DNA of 64,000 nucleotides from an uncultured Draconibacterium sp. Lineage in GTDB: Bacteria > Bacteroidota > Bacteroidia > Bacteroidales > Prolixibacteraceae. The stretch is from contig NZ_OY782038.1 of the NCBI RefSeq assembly GCF_963677575.1, positions 2,545,501-2,609,500 on the forward strand, read 5' to 3'. Under the pieces are notes generated by a model. It did not search any database. It was not told the DNA's origin and saw only the letters and a program-made list of their open reading frames with translations. Positions 1 through 8,634 of the stretch are shown piece after piece. The translations under genes and the position numbers were made by a program. Every line of letters begins with the position of its first letter. Position 1 is the stretch's first letter.

Positions 1-1
1 T

Positions 2-1192
2 TCAGTAGTATTACGCGGAGACGATGCTGTTGAATATATTCGCTCTGAGTTCGAGGCTATAATCGGGGATTTAAAAACCGATGTTGGCCCCGGACGTTTA
101 ACAAAAGGAGCAGCGTATGCTTTACTAACACGTTTACATATGAATGCTGCTGTTTGGCGCGATCCTTACGCAACAAGCTTTAATTTTACCGATGCCGACA
201 TGGATAAAGTAATTGAATACAGCACCAAAGTAATTAATGATTACAATTATGAAATGTCGCCGGAATATTTCGAATGTTTTGCCAATGAAAACCATACCAA
301 CAAAGAGTTGATTTTTGCTGTCGATCAGCGCCCTGACTTAAGTAGCTCGCATAACCGGATGTGTTATTGGTCAATGTCCGGTAGTTTTTATGGTAACCCC
401 TTATTCCCCAACGGAGACGGAACTGACGGAGGAGCCATAACCCAGGAATTCTACCAAAGCTGGGTAGATGCTTATGGCGATGTAGATCCGGCTGATGCCG
501 ATTGCCGCTTTTTTTGGGAGCGATTGATCATTCCCGAAGATTCAACCATTGCCGCAGAAGACTTCAAACTCAACCGCGGTATTTACAGAGGACTGCAATA
601 TGGACTGCAAAACGATGGTCATAAACAACCATTTCATGTTGATGAAGAAGGTGAGTATTATATTGGGCCTGTAAAAGACGTAAGAAGAGCTGCTGCCGAT
701 GCTTACGTAGATTATCTTTTAGAAGTTGATTTTACTGCTGAAGGTAGTGATTACAACCGGGGTTACCGGGTTGAAAAATACGAATGGAGCAGGGTATCAA
801 CAAACGGGACAAACAAAGGAGAACACGATTTAGTCATTGTTCGTTTAGCCGACATGTATATGTTACGCGCTGAAGCCAAACTTCATAAAGGAGATACAGA
901 TGGGGCACTTGCCGATGTAAACTTTGTAAGAGCATCAAGAACTGCAAGACCGGAAGTAACTCCTCCTGCCCTTACCGAAATGAACCTGGATATTTTGTTC
1001 CGCGAACGTGGTTTTGAATTTTACTGGGAACACCAGCGAAGAACAGATATGATCCGCTTTGGGAAATACGAAGATCCGTTGATCGAAAAAACCAATAACG
1101 ATGTAAAAAAACGTCTGTTTCCAATTCCTCAAACTGCCATTGACGGTACATCTGTGGTAGATGGATATTTGGTACAAAACGAAAGTTATTAA
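2..1192 (+). CDS. SusD/RagB family nutrient-binding lipoprotein, 5' end missing
   Basis: The reading frame is open to the left edge of the window and 396 codons are visible, so the N-terminus with its lipoprotein signal lies outside. SusD proteins sit on the outer-membrane surface as lids over SusC transporters and bind the substrate. The visible part has the family's GRLTKGAAYALLTRLHM segment (TPR-like helix) near its start. It also has the C-terminal SusD_RagB region with LADMYMLRAEA, LFRERGFEFYWEHQRRTDMIRFGKY and the closing LFPIPQTAI. The matching SusC gene is presumably just upstream, outside the window. A perfect hairpin follows the stop codon, and an alkaline phosphatase gene comes next on the same strand. 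The family is certain; the ligand cannot be told from sequence. Confidence 0.93.
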   Translation, partial: SVVLRGDDAVEYIRSEFEAIIGDLKTDVGPGRLTKGAAYALLTRLHMNAAVWRDPYATSFNFTDADMDKVIEYSTKVINDYNYEMSPEYFECFANENHTNKELIFAVDQRPDLSSSHNRMCYWSMSGSFYGNPLFPNGDGTDGGAITQEFYQSWVDAYGDVDPADADCRFFWERLIIPEDSTIAAEDFKLNRGIYRGLQYGLQNDGHKQPFHVDEEGEYYIGPVKDVRRAAADAYVDYLLEVDFTAEGSDYNRGYRVEKYEWSRVSTNGTNKGEHDLVIVRLADMYMLRAEAKLHKGDTDGALADVNFVRASRTARPEVTPPALTEMNLDILFRERGFEFYWEHQRRTDMIRFGKYEDPLIEKTNNDVKKRLFPIPQTAIDGTSVVDGYLVQNESY

Positions 1193-1208
1193 TTGCATGA
1201 TTAAACTT

Positions 1209-1237
1209 CCCGAAGGTCAATTCTATTGACCTTCGGG
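1209..1237 (+). terminator. Perfect hairpin after the susD-like gene
   Basis: Two 12-bp arms (1209-1220 and 1226-1237) are exact reverse complements around a 5-nt loop, 17 nt after the susD stop codon. No strong T-run follows, so it may be a processing or attenuation hairpin rather than a classical rho-independent terminator. It lies just upstream of the phosphatase start. Confidence 0.55.
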
Positions 1238-1258
1238 TTAGCTCTAATTATTTATACC

Positions 1259-2329
1259 ATGAAAAATATATTTTTAGCAATATGCCTGCTGGCTCTTTCG
1301 TGTGCCTGCACACAGGTTGCAACTCAAAAATCAGAAGAAAAGAAACCCGTAAACGTAATTTTCATGATTGGTGATGGAATGGGCTTAGCCCAGGTTTCAT
1401 CGGCCTTCTATTTTAAAGAAGGTAAAGTGAATTTTAAGCGTTTTTCTGAAATTGGTTTAATAAACACTTCGGCGGTGGTACAAAAAATTACCGATTCGGC
1501 GGCAGCAGGAACAGCTTATAGTTGTGGCGAAAGGACCCGCAAAAAAATGATTGGCATGTCGGCTGACACTGTAGCAATGCCCAATATTACCGATACTCTA
1601 TCGGCATTAAATTACAGCACCGGTATTGTTGTTACGTCATCGGTTACCGATGCCACACCCGCAGCTTTTTACGGCCATGTACCTTCGCGCTATCAATACG
1701 AAGAGCTCGCCAAACAACTCTCTACATCAAAAATTGATTTTGTTTCAGGAGGAGGTTTGTCTGGTTTTGTAAACCGGGAAGATGGAGCCGATCAATTAAA
1801 GCTGATGGAAAAAAATGGCTTTGTAGTTGATACAGTTTCTTTACAAAGTTTCGACTGTAATGCCGATAAAAAATATGCTTTCATTCTTGCTCCGGACAAT
1901 ATGCTCAAAATGCCTGAAGGCAGAGGAGATTATTTGCCAACTGCAACACAAATGGCTATCGACTATTTATCTAAAAACAACGATGGGTTTTTTCTTATGG
2001 TTGAAGGTTCGCAAATTGATTGGGGCGGACACAGAAATAATGCTGAGCACTTAATTACTGAAGTTATTGATTTTGATGATGCTGTAGGTAAAGCTCTTGA
2101 TTTTGCGGAGCAAGATGGCAACACGCTGGTAATTGTAACTGCCGATCACGAAACCGGAGGTTTTGCATTATCAGGCGATAAATACGAAGACATAAAATTT
2201 GCACTTACCAACCATACAGCATCAATGGTTCCGGTTTTTGCCTATGGTCCGGGAGCTGAACTTTTTACCGGAATATTTGACAACAAGGATGTTTATCGGA
2301 AAATACTCAAAGCGGTTAATGAAAAGTAA
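1259..2329 (+). CDS. Alkaline phosphatase (PhoA-like), lipoprotein
   Basis: A 356-residue alkaline phosphatase superfamily enzyme that would release phosphate from phosphomonoesters outside the inner membrane. The N-terminus MKNIFLAICLLALSCAC is a lipoprotein-type signal, with candidate lipidated cysteines C15 and C17. Metal and catalytic motifs are present: GDGMG with D39, DSAAAGTAYSCG with the phosphorylatable Ser at about residue 80, SVTDATPAAFYGH, and the late TADHETGG metal-binding motif. I chose the ATG at 1259 because it gives a clean signal peptide; a TTG further upstream lies inside the preceding hairpin. At this length it is shorter than E. coli PhoA but usual for the Bacteroidota forms. 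It follows a SusD-like gene, which may hint at uptake of phosphorylated substrates, but the hairpin between them makes a shared transcript uncertain. A strong terminator follows. Confidence 0.9.
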   Translation: MKNIFLAICLLALSCACTQVATQKSEEKKPVNVIFMIGDGMGLAQVSSAFYFKEGKVNFKRFSEIGLINTSAVVQKITDSAAAGTAYSCGERTRKKMIGMSADTVAMPNITDTLSALNYSTGIVVTSSVTDATPAAFYGHVPSRYQYEELAKQLSTSKIDFVSGGGLSGFVNREDGADQLKLMEKNGFVVDTVSLQSFDCNADKKYAFILAPDNMLKMPEGRGDYLPTATQMAIDYLSKNNDGFFLMVEGSQIDWGGHRNNAEHLITEVIDFDDAVGKALDFAEQDGNTLVIVTADHETGGFALSGDKYEDIKFALTNHTASMVPVFAYGPGAELFTGIFDNKDVYRKILKAVNEK

Positions 2330-2390
2330 CTTATTCAATAATAACTGTTTTTAGTATTATATTTTTTAATTTGGTTAGTTTCTCTTTAAG

Positions 2391-2417
2391 GCTCTCGCCG
2401 TTTGGCGGGAGCTTTTT
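2391..2417 (+). terminator. Rho-independent terminator of the phosphatase gene
   Basis: Arms 2391-2399 and 2404-2412 form a GC-rich stem (one G-T pair) with a 4-nt loop, followed directly by five T. It sits about 60 nt after the phosphatase stop codon. Confidence 0.8.
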
Positions 2418-2420
2418 CAT

Positions 2421-2462
2421 AAAAAAAAGTTCCATCAGCAATACATGCAAATGGAACTTTTT
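2421..2462 (-). terminator. Terminator of der (bidirectional)
   Basis: Arms 2424-2435 and 2451-2462 are exact 12-bp reverse complements around a 15-nt loop. Runs of A on the left and T on the right mean a U-tract follows the stem on either strand. It lies just past the der stop codon and separates the convergent phosphatase and der genes. Confidence 0.78.
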
Positions 2463-2485
2463 CAACTTCAGGCTTCCGGCTTCTT

Positions 2486-3796
2486 TTATTTCTGTCTGAA
2501 ATAAATTTGAATAGGTACGCCGGTAAGATTAAAGTTGTCGCGCAACTGGTTTTCGATATACCTTTTATAAGGCTCTTTAATGTATTGCGGCAAATTGGCA
2601 AACAATGCAAACGCCGGTGTTGGCGATGGCAACTGCGTACAATACTTAATTTTTATGTATTTACCTTTAACCGATGGAGGCCCGTAATTTTCAATGGCTT
2701 CCAACAGAATTTCATTCAACTCCGAAGTTTTAATACGCTGCTTGCGGTTTTCGTGTACCTGCATGGCAACTTCCAATGCTTTGTGCACGCGCTGTTTTGT
2801 TAAGGCCGAAATAAAAATGATCGGCACGTCGGTAAAAGGAGCTAAACGATCGTGAATTTCCTGTGTCATTTTTTTGGTGGTCATTGTGTCTTTGTCAATC
2901 AAATCCCACTTGTTCACCAAAATAACCACTCCCTTTTTATTTTTTATGATCAGGTTCAGGATGTTCATGTCCTGCGCTTCCACGCCACGGGTGGCATCGA
3001 TCAACAATAAACAAACATCCGAATTTTCGATGGTACGTACCGAACGCAATACCGAGTAAAACTCTAGGTCTTCGCTTACTTTTCCTTTTTTGCGCAGTCC
3101 GGCCGTGTCAACGATCATAAAATCGTGACCAAACTTATTGTATCGGGTATGAATGGAATCGCGTGTTGTTCCGGCCACATCGGTTACAATGTTGCGGTCT
3201 TCGCCAATCAATGCATTAATAAACGACGATTTACCCACATTTGGGCGGCCAACAACCGACAAGTGAGGCAATTCGTGCTCTTCTTCCAGCGATTCTTTAC
3301 TCGGGAATTTGGCAACCAGTGCATCCAACATATCGCCGGTTCCGCTTCCGGTCATCGACGAGATACAATAGATTTCGCCCAATCCTAATCCATAAAATTC
3401 CTGTGCATCCAAAATCCTGTTATGGTTATCTACTTTGTTAACTACCAGGACAATCTCCTTTTTGCTGCGACGTAAAATATTGGCGATGGCATCGTCTAAA
3501 TCGGTAATTCCGGCTTCCACATCAACCACAAACATAATTACATCGGCCTCATCAATGGCCAGATGCACTTGTTTGTTGATCTCTGCTTCAAAAACATCTT
3601 CCGAATTTACCACATAACCACCGGTGTCAATCACCGAATATTCAACGCCAATCCACTCGCCTTTACCGTAATTACGGTCGCGGGTAACACCGGCTGTTTC
3701 GTCAACAATGGCTTTGCGTTGTTCAATCAAACGATTAAACAGGGTTGATTTCCCAACATTCGGGCGTCCTACTATAGCTACTATTCTGCTGCTCAT
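2486..3796 (-). CDS. der: GTPase Der (EngA), ribosome assembly
   Basis: Der is the double-domain GTPase needed for maturation of the 50S ribosomal subunit. This 436-residue protein has two complete G domains. The first starts GRPNVGKST (Lys16) with DTGG and NKVD motifs. The second starts at about residue 183 (GRPNVGKSS) with DTAG and NKWD. A C-terminal KH-like domain follows, ending GVPIQIYFRQK. I chose the ATG at 3796 (MSSRIVAIVG) because 27 further upstream codons in the frame are not family-like and run into a palindromic repeat. It lies downstream of era on the same strand, a pairing seen in other Bacteroidota, but a 25-bp inverted repeat now separates the two genes. The length and all motifs are normal. 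Confidence 0.97.
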   Translation of the reverse strand: MSSRIVAIVGRPNVGKSTLFNRLIEQRKAIVDETAGVTRDRNYGKGEWIGVEYSVIDTGGYVVNSEDVFEAEINKQVHLAIDEADVIMFVVDVEAGITDLDDAIANILRRSKKEIVLVVNKVDNHNRILDAQEFYGLGLGEIYCISSMTGSGTGDMLDALVAKFPSKESLEEEHELPHLSVVGRPNVGKSSFINALIGEDRNIVTDVAGTTRDSIHTRYNKFGHDFMIVDTAGLRKKGKVSEDLEFYSVLRSVRTIENSDVCLLLIDATRGVEAQDMNILNLIIKNKKGVVILVNKWDLIDKDTMTTKKMTQEIHDRLAPFTDVPIIFISALTKQRVHKALEVAMQVHENRKQRIKTSELNEILLEAIENYGPPSVKGKYIKIKYCTQLPSPTPAFALFANLPQYIKEPYKRYIENQLRDNFNLTGVPIQIYFRQK

Positions 3797-3805
3797 TTTT
3801 TTATC

Positions 3806-3899
3806 TTTTGCACCGTGCTTTAGCGCGGTGTTTTGATTCTGTTGTTTGAAACAATTTCTTGAAAATCTTATAATCACCGCGCTAAAGCACGGTGCAAAA
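3806..3899. repeat. Palindromic intergenic repeat (25-bp inverted arms) between era and der
   Basis: Arms 3806-3830 and 3875-3899 are exact 25-bp reverse complements, each with a core like GTGCTTTAGCGCGGTG. The 44-nt spacer holds a smaller palindrome at 3842-3854. It fills almost the whole era-der gap. The form matches the paired REP-like elements scattered in Bacteroidota genomes and mobilised by IS200-like tyrosine transposases; such a transposase gene lies at 23693-24118. There is no T-run, so a terminator is unlikely. Confidence 0.85.
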
Positions 3900-3921
3900 T
3901 TCCGGGAACTGCAACTGCCAA

Positions 3922-4806
3922 TTAAAATTTATCGTATCCAAATTTCTTTAACTGACCGTCTTTCTCGCGCCAGTCTTTGGCCACTTTCACATACAATTCC
4001 AGAAAAATTTTCTTATCAAAAAACTCTTCTGCATCAGCGCGCGCCTCTGTGCCCACACGTTTTATCATTTTGCCCTGATGACCAATGATAATTCCCTTCT
4101 GGCTATCGCGCGAAACATAAATTACCGTACGGATATTGATAATTTTCTCTTCTTCTTTAAACTCTTCAACCTCAACTTCAACCGAGTATGGAATTTCTTT
4201 TTGGTAGTGCAAAAGAATCTTCTCGCGAATAATTTCCTGCATAAAGAAACGCTCGTTGCGGTCGGTCAATTGTTCTTTCGAGAAAAAAGCCGGCCCTTCG
4301 GGCAAGTGATCCAAAATACGATCGAAAATAGGTTCGATATTGAATTTTTCCAACGCTGAAATCGGGAAAACATCTGCTCCCGGGAAAGTGTTCGACCAGT
4401 GCTCGTAAAGCTTTAATACTTCTTCCTGGTTCGACAGGTCGATCTTATTCAACAACACGATAACCGGCATGTTCGACTTACGTACTTTCTCGATGTACTC
4501 CGGATTTTTGTCCACCTTCTCTTTTACATCGGTAACAAAAAGAATCACATCGGCATCAATCAAAGCTGTATCAACAAACTTCATCATCGATTCCTGAAGC
4601 TTATAACTTGGCTTCAGAATACCGGGAGTATCGGAATAAACAATCTGGAAATCTTCGCCACTTACAATGCCTTTAATGCGGTGGCGCGTGGTTTGCATCT
4701 TTTGGGTGATGATAGACAGTTTTTCGCCTACCAGTGCATTCATTATTGTTGATTTACCCACATTCGGGTTGCCAACAATGTTCACAAATCCTGCTTTATG
4801 TGCCAT
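3922..4806 (-). CDS. era: GTPase Era, 16S rRNA processing and 30S assembly
   Basis: Era is a GTPase with a KH domain that binds the 3' end of 16S rRNA during 30S assembly. The 294-residue protein starts MAHKAGFVNIVGNPNVGKST with a normal P-loop. It then has the G2 segment QTTRHRIKGI, the G3 motif DTPG and NKID (G4). The C-terminal KH domain carries GIIIGHQGKMIKRVGTEAR (the GxxG loop) and ends KKFGYDKF. Family length is usual. It is divergent from the KamA-like gene and precedes der on the same strand. The 231-bp gap upstream to 5038 is AT-rich with no other recognisable feature. Confidence 0.97.
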   Translation of the reverse strand: MAHKAGFVNIVGNPNVGKSTIMNALVGEKLSIITQKMQTTRHRIKGIVSGEDFQIVYSDTPGILKPSYKLQESMMKFVDTALIDADVILFVTDVKEKVDKNPEYIEKVRKSNMPVIVLLNKIDLSNQEEVLKLYEHWSNTFPGADVFPISALEKFNIEPIFDRILDHLPEGPAFFSKEQLTDRNERFFMQEIIREKILLHYQKEIPYSVEVEVEEFKEEEKIINIRTVIYVSRDSQKGIIIGHQGKMIKRVGTEARADAEEFFDKKIFLELYVKVAKDWREKDGQLKKFGYDKF

Positions 4807-5037
4807 TATTTCAAACTATTAGGTGTTCCTCCCCTTACGGGAATTCTCTGTTATTTTCTAAAAAATCGGCACAAAGATAATCGAATTCAACAAATTGCGC
4901 TCACAACGGCATAATATTTTGATTTTCAAAGCAAAGGTTTCTTAAAACACCCGCAAACACTTTTGATTTTCCTTTGATTTAACATTAAATCTTAGTATCT
5001 TAAATGATCCGACAGCTTTACTAAAAAAATTTACGCC

Positions 5038-7221
5038 ATGGATTCAATTGCTTTTTGGGACAAGGTTGGAATCTCCGTACGCGCACGCAAAATTCTTCAA
5101 AAATTATTAGTCGAAAATCCGGTACTCGAAAAAATTATCAGAAATGCCAACAACGTAGTTGAAATCCATGAGGCTTTACGCAACTGGGTTTTGCCGGTTT
5201 TAAAACGCAATCCGGCTGCCGAGAGTTATTATCTGGGCACTTCGGCTGATGAAGAACTTGCCGAAAAATTGAGCTGGCAGGACTTGGCGGCAATTCGTAT
5301 TTTAGATTATATCGATAATGCGGGCAAAGAATTTCCCGACCAAAATATTAGTGGCCAACTGGCGCAAACCAATCCGTTTAAAATGCTTTGGCTGGCAACA
5401 CACAAAGGAACCAGCGGCGCAGAAGCAGCTTTTTTTGAAGATATGCTGCAATTGTTTCGCCAGTTAAACGACACGCAAATTCGAACCCACCCCACAAAGA
5501 ACATGGTAGAGAAATGGATGAACAAATACCCTTCGGGACTTGATCCGGTGGTGGAAGAGCTGCGACAAGAAAATAAAAAGCGGATCATCCGGATTTTGAT
5601 CGAAAAAATCGATAATGGCGACATTCCCAGCCAAAAATATTCCTTTGAACCGGGTTTAAGTTTTGTAGAAAAAGAAAAGCTGATGAATGAGTGGTGGTTA
5701 GACAGCAATTTCCATTTACGTTTTGCCATTCGTTCGCCTGAGTTGCTGAACGAAATGCTCGACTACACGCTTACCGAAGAAACAATGAAAGTGCTGAAAA
5801 AGGCGCGAAGAAAAGGCATTCCGTTTTTTGTAAATCCTTATTATCTGTCGCTGCTAAATTCGTACATCCCCGATTATGTGGTGGGTGCCGACATGGCGAT
5901 GCGTTGTTATGTAATTTACAGTAAACAATTGGTTGAGGAGTTTGGGAAAATTGTTGCGTGGGAGAAGGAAGACAAAGTAAAACCAGGCGAACCAAATGCT
6001 GCGGGCTGGATTCTGCCGTCACACAATATCCACCGACGCTACCCCAAAGTTGCCATTTTCATTCCCGATACGGTTGGCCGCGCCTGTGGCGGTTTGTGTG
6101 CCAGCTGTCAGCGGATGTACGATTTTCAAAGCGGGCGTTACAATTTTAATCTCGATAAACTGAAGCCTGAAAAAACGTGGAAAGAGCGTCTACCCGAATT
6201 ACTCGATTATTTTAGAAACGACGCCCAACTTCGCGATATTCTGATAACCGGAGGCGATGCCTTAATGAGCAGTAATAAAAGCCTGAAACAAATTCTCGAT
6301 GCTGTTTACGACATGGCATTGGCAAAAATTGAGGACAATAAATCGCGTGATGAGGGAGAAAAATATGCCGAAATTGTTCGCATCCGAATCGGTACACGTT
6401 TGCCGGCTTATTTGCCACAACGCATAACTTCCGATCTTTGTAAAGTCCTTTCTGAATTTAAAAAGAAGGCAAAAACGGCAGGTATAAAACAGTTTGTTAT
6501 TCAGGCGCATTTTCAATCTCCAATGGAAATTACTTCGGAATCCAAACAAGCCGTTCAGTTGCTGCTTGAATCGGGCTGGGCGGTTACCAACCAGGAAGTT
6601 TTTACCACAGCAGCTTCACGGCGCGGACACAGCGTAAAACTTCGTCATATTCTGAATGAAATCGGTGTACTTTCGTATTACACATTTACCGTGAAAGGAT
6701 TTAAAGAAAACAAAAGCAACTTTACACCGAACTCGCGCCTGATGCAGGAACGAATGGAAGAAAAGATTTTTGGAACGATACCAGAGAAAGACATGGATTT
6801 TGCCCAACACCTTTTGGTTCACCCGGCTAAAATTGTGGAGAATATAAAATTGCTGCACAAAGAAACACAGCTGCCCTTTTTATCTACCGACCGAAGCATT
6901 CTGAATTTGCCGGGAGTAGGAAAAAGTATGACTTTCAGGACCATCGGCATTACACGCTATGGCCGACGGATTCTGGAATTTGACCACGATCCTACGCGCG
7001 CTCACAGTCCGATTATTCATAAAATGGGAAAAGTAATTGTTATCGAATCAAAATCGATCGACGAATACCTGGAGCAGTTGGAAGAAATGGGTGAAAATCC
7101 GAGAGATTACAACGGTGTTTACGGTTACACAATTGGCCACACCGAGCCGCGAATGGCCATGTACGAATACCCGGAATACGACTACCGGGTAACCGGGGAT
7201 ATTACAAATTTGGAAATCTGA
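5038..7221 (+). CDS. KamA-family radical SAM protein, long form
   Basis: A radical S-adenosylmethionine enzyme related to lysine 2,3-aminomutase, which uses a [4Fe-4S] cluster, SAM and PLP to move amino groups. The cluster motif C350-x3-C354-x2-C357 is visible in RACGGLCASCQRMYDF. ITGGDALMS and an RIGTRLPAYLPQRI segment like the family's RVPV-type PLP/substrate region follow. The protein has 727 residues, against about 416 in clostridial lysine aminomutase, where the cluster cysteines lie near residue 125. It therefore carries roughly 225 extra N-terminal residues as well as a longer C-terminus. The extra N-terminal part is helical-looking and I do not recognise it. The gene stands alone between era (divergent) and the malY-like gene (convergent). 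The substrate is unknown; classical lysine aminomutase activity should not be assumed. Confidence 0.85.
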   Translation: MDSIAFWDKVGISVRARKILQKLLVENPVLEKIIRNANNVVEIHEALRNWVLPVLKRNPAAESYYLGTSADEELAEKLSWQDLAAIRILDYIDNAGKEFPDQNISGQLAQTNPFKMLWLATHKGTSGAEAAFFEDMLQLFRQLNDTQIRTHPTKNMVEKWMNKYPSGLDPVVEELRQENKKRIIRILIEKIDNGDIPSQKYSFEPGLSFVEKEKLMNEWWLDSNFHLRFAIRSPELLNEMLDYTLTEETMKVLKKARRKGIPFFVNPYYLSLLNSYIPDYVVGADMAMRCYVIYSKQLVEEFGKIVAWEKEDKVKPGEPNAAGWILPSHNIHRRYPKVAIFIPDTVGRACGGLCASCQRMYDFQSGRYNFNLDKLKPEKTWKERLPELLDYFRNDAQLRDILITGGDALMSSNKSLKQILDAVYDMALAKIEDNKSRDEGEKYAEIVRIRIGTRLPAYLPQRITSDLCKVLSEFKKKAKTAGIKQFVIQAHFQSPMEITSESKQAVQLLLESGWAVTNQEVFTTAASRRGHSVKLRHILNEIGVLSYYTFTVKGFKENKSNFTPNSRLMQERMEEKIFGTIPEKDMDFAQHLLVHPAKIVENIKLLHKETQLPFLSTDRSILNLPGVGKSMTFRTIGITRYGRRILEFDHDPTRAHSPIIHKMGKVIVIESKSIDEYLEQLEEMGENPRDYNGVYGYTIGHTEPRMAMYEYPEYDYRVTGDITNLEI

Positions 7222-7337
7222 TTCAACAGATTTCTCCTCTTCTTTTCATCCACTCTATTCGCTAATAATACCGATGACGAAAAATCGTGAGCCATTGTTT
7301 CGTCTACTTGCAATGATTTAATTTCTCAGTATCGGCA

Positions 7338-7395
7338 TTATACCAATTATGAAAATAATTGCAAAATAGCCTAATCATTTTCATAATTGGTATAA
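7338..7395. repeat. 19-bp inverted repeat between convergent genes
   Basis: Arms 7338-7356 and 7377-7395 are exact 19-bp reverse complements (core TACCAATTATGAAAAT) around a 20-nt loop, ending six bases from the stop codon of the malY-like gene. The region just left of it holds two weaker stems: 7276-7282 with 7298-7304, and 7266-7275 with 7331-7340. The whole 7260-7395 stretch could therefore fold into a branched structure. It may act as a bidirectional terminator or be a mobile palindrome; there is no clear U-tract. Confidence 0.7.
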
Positions 7396-7401
7396 CTTAA
7401 C

Positions 7402-8610
7402 TCACTGCCCGGTCAACTGTAGCACCTCCACTCTTTTTTTCCATGCTTTCTCCATACGGTCAAGTGCTTCCTGAAGAACCCAGGTTGGACAAGCCAGATT
7501 GATACGCTCAAAACCTTCTCCCGGTTCGCCAAAAATATAGCCTTCATCAGTAAATATGAAAGCTTCTTCTGCCATAAATTTATTTAACTCTTTATAATGA
7601 AGTCCTAAACCCCGACAATCCAACCACTGAAGATAAGTTCCTTCCAAGGGGATAACTTTTATTTGTGGAAACTTTTCATTTATAAAAGTCTCCAAAAGTT
7701 TACGGTTATCTTCCAATACCGTTAAAAGTTCTTCCAGCCAGTCTTCGCAATCATTGTATGCAATCTCACATCCTTTATAACCGGCTATATTACAGAAATA
7801 AACTGCCTGGCTTTCGCGATATTCATACACCTTCTCTTTCAACTCAGGATTAGGAATAATTAAATTAGAGGTCATTAATCCTGCCAGGTTGAATGTTTTA
7901 CTTGGCGCAGTACAAACAACACAGTTTTGTGCAATTTCCTCTGATATTGTTGCAAAAACCCGATGTTTATATCCAGGCATAATCAAATCCTGATGAATCT
8001 CATCGGCAATTACCATTACATCATTATCAAGACAAATTTTACCAATACGAGCCAGTTCCTCTTCTGTCCAAACACGGCCTACCGGATTATGGGGATTGCT
8101 TAGTATACAAAGAGTATTCTTTGGATTCTTTGCTTTTTCCTCAAAATCATCAAAGTCAATTTCGTAATGATCTCCGGTTAATTTAAGCTGTGTTTCAACT
8201 AAAGTTCTTCCACCTTTCCGAACCGCATTATAGAAAGGATAATAAACAGGGGTAAATACAATAACACCTTCATCCGGTTGGGCAAATAATTTTACCAGGT
8301 GAAATAATGCAGGAACAACACCGGGATACTCTACGATCCAATCTTTTTTAATATCCCATTGATGACGACGCTTCATCCATCCAATTATCGCATTATAATA
8401 AGCATCTGTTGCGAATGTATAACCCAAAATTGAGTTCTTTAAATGTTCTGAAATGCCTTCAGCCACCTGAGGTGGATTTTTAAATTCCATATCTGCCACA
8501 GAAAATGGAACAACTCCTTCAGGAACATCAGGATTTTCCTTATACATTCCATCCCATTTGCATGAACCTGTATCTTTTCTTGATAGCAGGGTTTCAAAAT
8601 CATATTTCAT
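7402..8610 (-). CDS. MalY/PatB-family C-S beta-lyase (PLP aminotransferase fold)
   Basis: A 402-residue PLP enzyme of the MalY/PatB family, which cleaves C-S bonds of cystathionine, cystine or cysteine S-conjugates to give a thiol, pyruvate and ammonia. Visible marks are the N-terminal CKWD and VPFSVADMEF, the SNPHNPVGR motif, the PLP-binding Asp203 in IADEIH, and the Schiff-base Lys238 in APSKTFNLAGL. It is the last gene of a minus-strand run, 24 nt after the permease stop, and so probably translated from the same message as cyuA and the permease. That context (gamma-glutamyltransferase, cysteine desulfidase) points to sulfur amino acid or S-conjugate breakdown rather than methionine biosynthesis. 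The family is secure; the exact substrate is inference. Confidence 0.88.
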   Translation of the reverse strand: MKYDFETLLSRKDTGSCKWDGMYKENPDVPEGVVPFSVADMEFKNPPQVAEGISEHLKNSILGYTFATDAYYNAIIGWMKRRHQWDIKKDWIVEYPGVVPALFHLVKLFAQPDEGVIVFTPVYYPFYNAVRKGGRTLVETQLKLTGDHYEIDFDDFEEKAKNPKNTLCILSNPHNPVGRVWTEEELARIGKICLDNDVMVIADEIHQDLIMPGYKHRVFATISEEIAQNCVVCTAPSKTFNLAGLMTSNLIIPNPELKEKVYEYRESQAVYFCNIAGYKGCEIAYNDCEDWLEELLTVLEDNRKLLETFINEKFPQIKVIPLEGTYLQWLDCRGLGLHYKELNKFMAEEAFIFTDEGYIFGEPGEGFERINLACPTWVLQEALDRMEKAWKKRVEVLQLTGQ

Positions 8611-8634
8611 TATCTATCTCTTATTAGTTGTGTA

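Noticed and set aside
1226..1258. TTG upstream start for the alkaline phosphatase, adding eleven residues
   Set aside because: The TTG lies inside a perfect hairpin and the extra residues would spoil the lipoprotein signal; the ATG at 1259 gives a clean one.
3806..3899. Rho-independent terminator between era and der
   Set aside because: The 44-nt spacer, perfect 25-bp arms and lack of a T-run are not terminator-like, and the genes are co-directional.
5038..7221. Plain lysine 2,3-aminomutase
   Set aside because: The protein is about 310 residues too long and no lysine fermentation genes surround it, so only the family is claimed.
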